Shown here: in pieces, positions 21,977-25,373 of the stretch
How positions within the stretch are numbered: the first letter of the stretch is position 1
Layout: each line of letters opens with the position of its first letter
IMG/VR virus record: IMGVR_UViG_3300037507_000816
Coordinates: 1-25,373 of that record
Source: a virus
Length of the DNA: 25,373 nt
Direction: 5' to 3' (one strand)
The notes under the pieces: model-generated
Databases searched by the model: none
What the model was told of the DNA's origin: nothing
Seen by the model: the letters and a program-made list of their open reading frames with translations, nothing else
Made by a program: the position numbers and the translations under genes

Positions 21977-22281
21977 AAGAGAGCAGCATGAGGACTTCTT
22001 GGAGAACAGTTCAACTGTTTATCTCTGCACAGGCTGCTGGAATTTTTGAAGTAGAAGTCGATACTGAAACAAAGAAACTACGTTGTAGTTGCCCTAAATG
22101 GAAAAAACAATTTAATTGCAAACATACAAGATTTGTAGAAGACCGTATGTACATGAATGAAGGTCACTATTCCATTCTTGTTCCAGGAGAAGTCCCTGAA
22201 GAACTTGCGTTGGAGGCTAGTGATAACGCAGAGAAGTTTAGAGAGTTTGTTGTTAAATACGCTAAGATAGAAGTCTTATGA
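21973..22281 (+). CDS. Small SWIM-type zinc-finger protein
   Basis: A 102-residue protein from ATG 21973, coupled by ATGA and preceded by AGAGGAGCGC. The stretch LRCSCPKWKKQFNCKHTRFV gives CxCx8CxH (C38, C40, C49, H51), the SWIM zinc-finger signature, preceded by the matching strands GIFEVEVDTETKKL. SWIM domains bind DNA or proteins and occur in SNF2 ATPases, MuDR transposases and Shu2/Sws1 recombination factors. Here it stands alone inside the replication operon, with an SNF2-like gene downstream. The rest is an amphipathic helix (EEFREFVV-like, ALEASDNAEKFREFVVKYAK). It may be a DNA-binding accessory to the helicase/primase set. Function inferred from motif only. Confidence 0.7.
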   Translation: MKESSMRTSWRTVQLFISAQAAGIFEVEVDTETKKLRCSCPKWKKQFNCKHTRFVEDRMYMNEGHYSILVPGEVPEELALEASDNAEKFREFVVKYAKIEVL

Positions 22282-22694
22282 AAAACGGAGACATATCAAA
22301 CGTCTCCTCTCCGCAGGTAATTGCTACAACCGATGTAGTTATTAAACTAGTTGAAGAAGAAAGTCGTAGACTTTTAGGAAAGAAGATTTCTTATAAAGTT
22401 GGAGATGTGGATTTGCTTTCAGCCAACAAATTGTGGATACTTGCCAATAACTACGGCATTTCTTTAGAACTTGCTGGTTTTGAATCAGAGGGTTGGTCAG
22501 AAGAACTTCTTGACAAAGCCTTTGAGAAGTTGGAACGCCGTGTAGTTAATCCATTTAACTACTGGCAGTTATACGAAGACATAGAGGAGTTAGTTGCAGC
22601 GCTTCCGTATCGACCAAACCTAAAGGGAGTCATTGACAAACCCGAACGAGTTGCACGATATGGGTCAGCAGGAGTAGAACTAGCCAATCTTTAA
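22278..22694 (+). CDS. Unknown protein in the replication operon
   Basis: A 138-residue protein from ATG 22278, overlapping the SWIM gene stop by 4 nt (ATGA). It appears mostly helical: VIATTDVVIKLVEEESRRLL, then LLSANKLWILANNYGISLEL, and WSEELLDKAFEKLERRV followed by NPFNYWQLYEDIEELVAALP. There are no Cys pairs, no nucleotide-binding loop and no recognisable domain. It sits between the SWIM protein and the helicase, with 18 nt to the helicase gene, so it should be expressed with them. An adaptor or single-stranded-DNA related role would be a guess. Confidence 0.6.
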   Translation: MKNGDISNVSSPQVIATTDVVIKLVEEESRRLLGKKISYKVGDVDLLSANKLWILANNYGISLELAGFESEGWSEELLDKAFEKLERRVVNPFNYWQLYEDIEELVAALPYRPNLKGVIDKPERVARYGSAGVELANL

Positions 22695-22712
22695 GAGCCT
22701 AGAGGGGGCGAC

Positions 22713-23960
22713 ATGGCAGCAGACAATGAACACCGTCTGGTCAGTAAAGTAATACGTGACCGTGACATTGTTCCTGCACTTTCACGTGGCGTTCAAGACG
22801 CATGGTTCTTAGATGACGACAATCGCAAAGTCTGGTCATTTGTTCGCAAGCACTACAGTGAATACCGCGAAGTACCTACAGCAACAACTGTAAAAGACCA
22901 CTATCCAAATTATAAAGTTTTAGATGTTCAAGATAGCGTTGAGTATCTGCTTGACACGATGGTCGACTTCCGTCGTCGACTTCTCACTCGTCAAGGTCTT
23001 GAAAATGCTGTTGAACTATTGCAAGACAACAATCACAATGCCGCGTTGCTTGCTATGGAGCAGGCAATTGCAAAAGTCAATGAGCAGGGTGTTCTCGGCA
23101 CTCATGAAGTTGACCTATCTAAGAACACAGAACAGCGCTATGAAGATTACAAAGCGTTACAGAGTAAGAAGTTTTTAGGGATTCCTACTGGTTTTGAAAA
23201 GATAGATGAAGCAACTGCAGGACTACAGGGTGGTCAGTTGATAACCATCATTGCTCCACCAAAGACTGGTAAGTCACAAATTGCTCTACAGATAGCGATA
23301 AATGTTCACAAACTTGGTTATGTTCCAATGTTCCAGTCATTTGAGATGAACAACCATGAGCAACAACAGCGTCACGATGCTATGAGAGCAAATATATCCC
23401 ATGGTCGTTTACGTCGCGGAAAGTTATTGCCAGCAGAAGAAAGCCGTTACATCGACATGCTCAACAATATGGAGAAGTTGCACCCATTTCACCTTGTTGA
23501 TGCTGTAAATGGAATTACCGTATCTGCCTTGTCAGCAAAAATTGAGCAGTGTAATCCTGATATCGTATTTGTAGATGGTGTTTATCTTATGCTTGATGAG
23601 ATTACTGGCGAGATGAACACTCCGCAAGCAATAACAAATATCACCCGTGCATTAAAGCGCCTTGCTCAAAAGATAAATAAACCAATTGTTATAACTACTC
23701 AGACTCTGTTATGGAAGATGCGTGCTGGAAAAGTAACCGCAGACTCTATTGGATACTCATCATCTTTCTTCCAAGATTCAGACGTCATCCTTGGTCTTGA
23801 GCCAGTTGAAGAAGATGAAGAGATTCGCCTCTTAAAGATTGTTCAATCACGTAACTGCCCACCAAGTGAGACTGCTATTACATGGCGTTGGGAGACTGGT
23901 TGTTTCCACGATGAAGCAGTTATGACTAAGTGTTCTTACTGTATGAATTGGTCCAAGTAA
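22713..23960 (+). CDS. DnaB-like replicative helicase
   Basis: A 415-residue helicase with RecA-type core. Residues 1-125 resemble a reduced DnaB N-terminal helical domain (EHRLVSKVIRDRDIVPALSR, FLDDDNRKVWSFVRKHYSEY). The core starts at FLGIPTGFEKIDEATAGLQG; Walker A is APPKTGKS (181-188), motif 1a lies near FQSFEMN (207-213), Walker B is IVFVDGVYLM (284-293), and motif 3/4 is PIVITTQ (324-330). It would unwind the fork 5' to 3' as a hexamer. A binding site AGAGGGGGCG precedes ATG 22713. The C-terminus is unusual: CFHDEAVMTKCSYCMNW, with C397, H399, C407 and C410, could hold zinc. Shorter than E. coli DnaB (about 470) mainly at the N-terminus. Confidence 0.9.
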   Translation: MAADNEHRLVSKVIRDRDIVPALSRGVQDAWFLDDDNRKVWSFVRKHYSEYREVPTATTVKDHYPNYKVLDVQDSVEYLLDTMVDFRRRLLTRQGLENAVELLQDNNHNAALLAMEQAIAKVNEQGVLGTHEVDLSKNTEQRYEDYKALQSKKFLGIPTGFEKIDEATAGLQGGQLITIIAPPKTGKSQIALQIAINVHKLGYVPMFQSFEMNNHEQQQRHDAMRANISHGRLRRGKLLPAEESRYIDMLNNMEKLHPFHLVDAVNGITVSALSAKIEQCNPDIVFVDGVYLMLDEITGEMNTPQAITNITRALKRLAQKINKPIVITTQTLLWKMRAGKVTADSIGYSSSFFQDSDVILGLEPVEEDEEIRLLKIVQSRNCPPSETAITWRWETGCFHDEAVMTKCSYCMNWSK

Positions 23961-24907
23961 TGGATGTAGAAAAAGTACTTCTTGCACTTGACTTACCACT
24001 TGCTGCACAACGTGGCAGTGAAGTTAATGGGTTGTGTCCAATGCACAAGAAGAGAACTGGAAAAGAAGACCATCATCCATCGTGGTGGATAAATATTGAT
24101 ACAGGTGCACATATTTGTTTCTCTTGTGGTTACAAGGGAAACCTCTACACACTTGTTCGTGATTTAAAGTCAGTTGATTATCATGAAGCAAAAGAGTTCA
24201 TTGATGGTCAAGCAGAACTTCCAATCGATGCTTTACTTAGTCGAATTAAAGACCTACCACAGTACATACAGCCCGAAGAAGAGCCAATAAGTATGTCTGA
24301 GGCTCGTCTTGCTGTGTACTCTGACCCTCCAGCATTTGAATTAAAAAAGCGATTCCTAACTGCAGAAGCAGCAAAGCACCACGGCGTACTTTGGGATGTA
24401 AATAACGTTGCATGGATTCTTCCTATCCGCCATTCCGAAACTTATGAACTTATGGGATGGCAAGAAAAGGGTGCTTCGGGTCGCTTTTTTCGCAATCAAC
24501 CAGTGGGCGTTAAGAAATCAAAAACTATATTTGGCGTTGAAGTGATGGCTACCGATATTTTGGTTGTTGTTGAATCTCCTTTAGATGTCGTTCGTCTTCG
24601 TTGTGCAGGTGTTGAAGGAGCAGTGTCAACTTTTGGCGCCATTGTTAGTGAAGACCAAGCAAAGATTATGCGCAGAGCAGAAAAAGTTATTGCAGCGTTT
24701 GATAAAGACGAAGCAGGTCGCAAGGCTTGCGAATCTATGCGCCCATTTGCTCGCAAGTATGGGATTAACCTTTTCTTTTTTGATTACACGGATATCGATG
24801 TCAAAGACCCAGGAGATATGACCATCGATGAAATTCACAGGGGTATAGAGAACTCCAAAACATACATTCTTGGCAAGGAGGCATACAGTGTTTACGGGAA
24901 CGCTTAA
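23960..24907 (+). CDS. DnaG-like primase with zinc finger and TOPRIM
   Basis: A 315-residue primase from ATG 23960, overlapping the helicase stop as TAATG. The N-terminal CHC2-type zinc-binding domain shows C26, H29, C53 and C56 (CPMH, then CFSCGYKG). The TOPRIM domain has ILVVVESPLDVVRLR with E205, AFDKDEAGRKA with D248 and D250, and a downstream DVKDPGDM. These are the metal-binding acids of DnaG-type primases. The helicase-binding C-terminal domain of bacterial DnaG is absent, which is normal for phage primases. It makes RNA primers for lagging-strand synthesis and is paired with the adjacent DnaB-like gene. An in-frame opening at 23930 within the helicase gene is not the start. Confidence 0.9.
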   Translation: MDVEKVLLALDLPLAAQRGSEVNGLCPMHKKRTGKEDHHPSWWINIDTGAHICFSCGYKGNLYTLVRDLKSVDYHEAKEFIDGQAELPIDALLSRIKDLPQYIQPEEEPISMSEARLAVYSDPPAFELKKRFLTAEAAKHHGVLWDVNNVAWILPIRHSETYELMGWQEKGASGRFFRNQPVGVKKSKTIFGVEVMATDILVVVESPLDVVRLRCAGVEGAVSTFGAIVSEDQAKIMRRAEKVIAAFDKDEAGRKACESMRPFARKYGINLFFFDYTDIDVKDPGDMTIDEIHRGIENSKTYILGKEAYSVYGNA

Positions 24908-25373
24908 GCCATATCAAGTCGAGGCTGTTAGCCGTATGGTTGGTGAAAAGAAAATGTTGGTTGCGTATGAGATGGGTCTAGGTAAAACCTGTATGACTAT
25001 TGCGGCCTTAGAAAAATTGAACGATACAGGACAGATACAGAAAGGTCCTATTCTTGTAATAGCCCTCTCTAGCCTCAAGTATCAGTGGCAGAAAGAGATA
25101 GCCAAATTTACTAAAGGTGTAGAGACCACCGTTGTGGACGGTAACAAGCAACAGCGAACACAGCAGTACGAAGACGGACAAAAGAGCGATTACGTCATAA
25201 CCAACTATGAGTCAATAGTTAACGACTGGGAGACAGTTCGTAGATACTTTTGGGGAGCCGTCGTCTGCGATGAGGCTACTGCTATCAAAGGTTTTCGTTC
25301 CAAGCGTTCCAAAAAGGTAAAAGACTTGTCTAAAAATATATCCATCAGGTTTGCTCTTACTGGAACTCCTATT
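24888..25373 (+). CDS. SNF2-type helicase/ATPase, 3' end outside the window
   Basis: The gene starts at GTG 24888, overlapping the primase by 20 nt, with AAGGAGGC at 24875-24882 as binding site, and runs open to the window edge. The 162 visible residues cover the N-terminal half of a superfamily 2 ATPase: LKPYQVEAV (Q motif region), motif I EMGLGKT (28-34), ILVIALSSLKYQWQKEI (motif Ia), DYVITNYESI, motif II DEAT (128-131) and motif III LTGTPI (157-162). This is the usual SNF2/Rad54 order. Phage members remodel or unwind DNA in replication, recombination or defence evasion. Completeness is unknown because the C-terminal domain (motifs IV-VI) lies beyond the window. Confidence 0.9.
   Translation, partial: MFTGTLKPYQVEAVSRMVGEKKMLVAYEMGLGKTCMTIAALEKLNDTGQIQKGPILVIALSSLKYQWQKEIAKFTKGVETTVVDGNKQQRTQQYEDGQKSDYVITNYESIVNDWETVRRYFWGAVVCDEATAIKGFRSKRSKKVKDLSKNISIRFALTGTPI

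Noticed and set aside
1-25373. tRNA genes, CRISPR arrays, insertion sequences, integrase or attachment sites
   Set aside because: I looked for cloverleaf-like segments in the gaps, regularly spaced repeats, transposase or recombinase motifs and terminal inverted repeats and saw none. The gaps between genes are almost all below 70 nt.

Overview
The window is part of a tailed-phage genome (Caudoviricetes) with a contractile tail, i.e. myovirus morphology. A recognisable tail sheath, a gp19-like tube, a gp25-like wedge, a baseplate J protein, a gp27/gpD-like hub and an OB-fold spike leave little doubt. The DNA is moderately AT-rich, genes are packed with 1-8 nt overlaps (TAATG, ATGA, TAGTG, GTGA), and there is no tRNA, integrase, terminase, capsid or portal gene here. 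The host cannot be read from the sequence. One TANNNT -10 box placed 7 nt before an ATG that lacks a Shine-Dalgarno fits leaderless starts common in Actinobacteria, so a low-GC (e.g. freshwater) actinobacterial host is a guess.

Layout. 1-254: tail end of a gene cut by the window edge. 255-1849: two glycosyltransferase genes on the minus strand, an inverted cargo island. 1909-2442: putative head-closure/neck protein. 2450-4212: a chain of ten very small genes, one extremely acidic protein followed by nine lysine-rich ones (two of them also Cys-rich, one with an EF-hand-like loop), closed by a strong terminator at 4220-4246. 4316-5522: small neck/tail-completion genes. 5553-8681: sheath, tube and tail-assembly-chaperone-like genes, with an out-of-frame overlap that may be a recoding site. 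8683-11199: tape measure with an M23 endopeptidase and a second lysozyme-like domain. 11199-16814: baseplate genes (gp53/LysM-like, hub, gp25, J, spike fused to a C1q-like jelly roll). 16879-19404: fibre-like protein and a tail-I/FN3/CBM adhesin. 19414-20275: a small membrane protein and an unknown acidic protein. 20277-25373: early DNA replication operon with winged-helix initiator-like protein, DnaC-like loader, SWIM zinc-finger protein, unknown protein, DnaB-like helicase, CHC2/TOPRIM primase and an SNF2-type helicase cut by the window end.

The tail genes would build one contractile injection machine: the tape measure sets tail length and carries two wall-cutting domains, the hub and spike form the puncturing tip, and the C1q-like, fibre and CBM modules probably touch host glycans. 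The glycosyltransferases could decorate virion or host surface. The replication genes form a self-contained set: initiator, loader, helicase and primase. The least explained part, and the best candidate for something new, is the charge-polarised microprotein cassette at 2450-4212.
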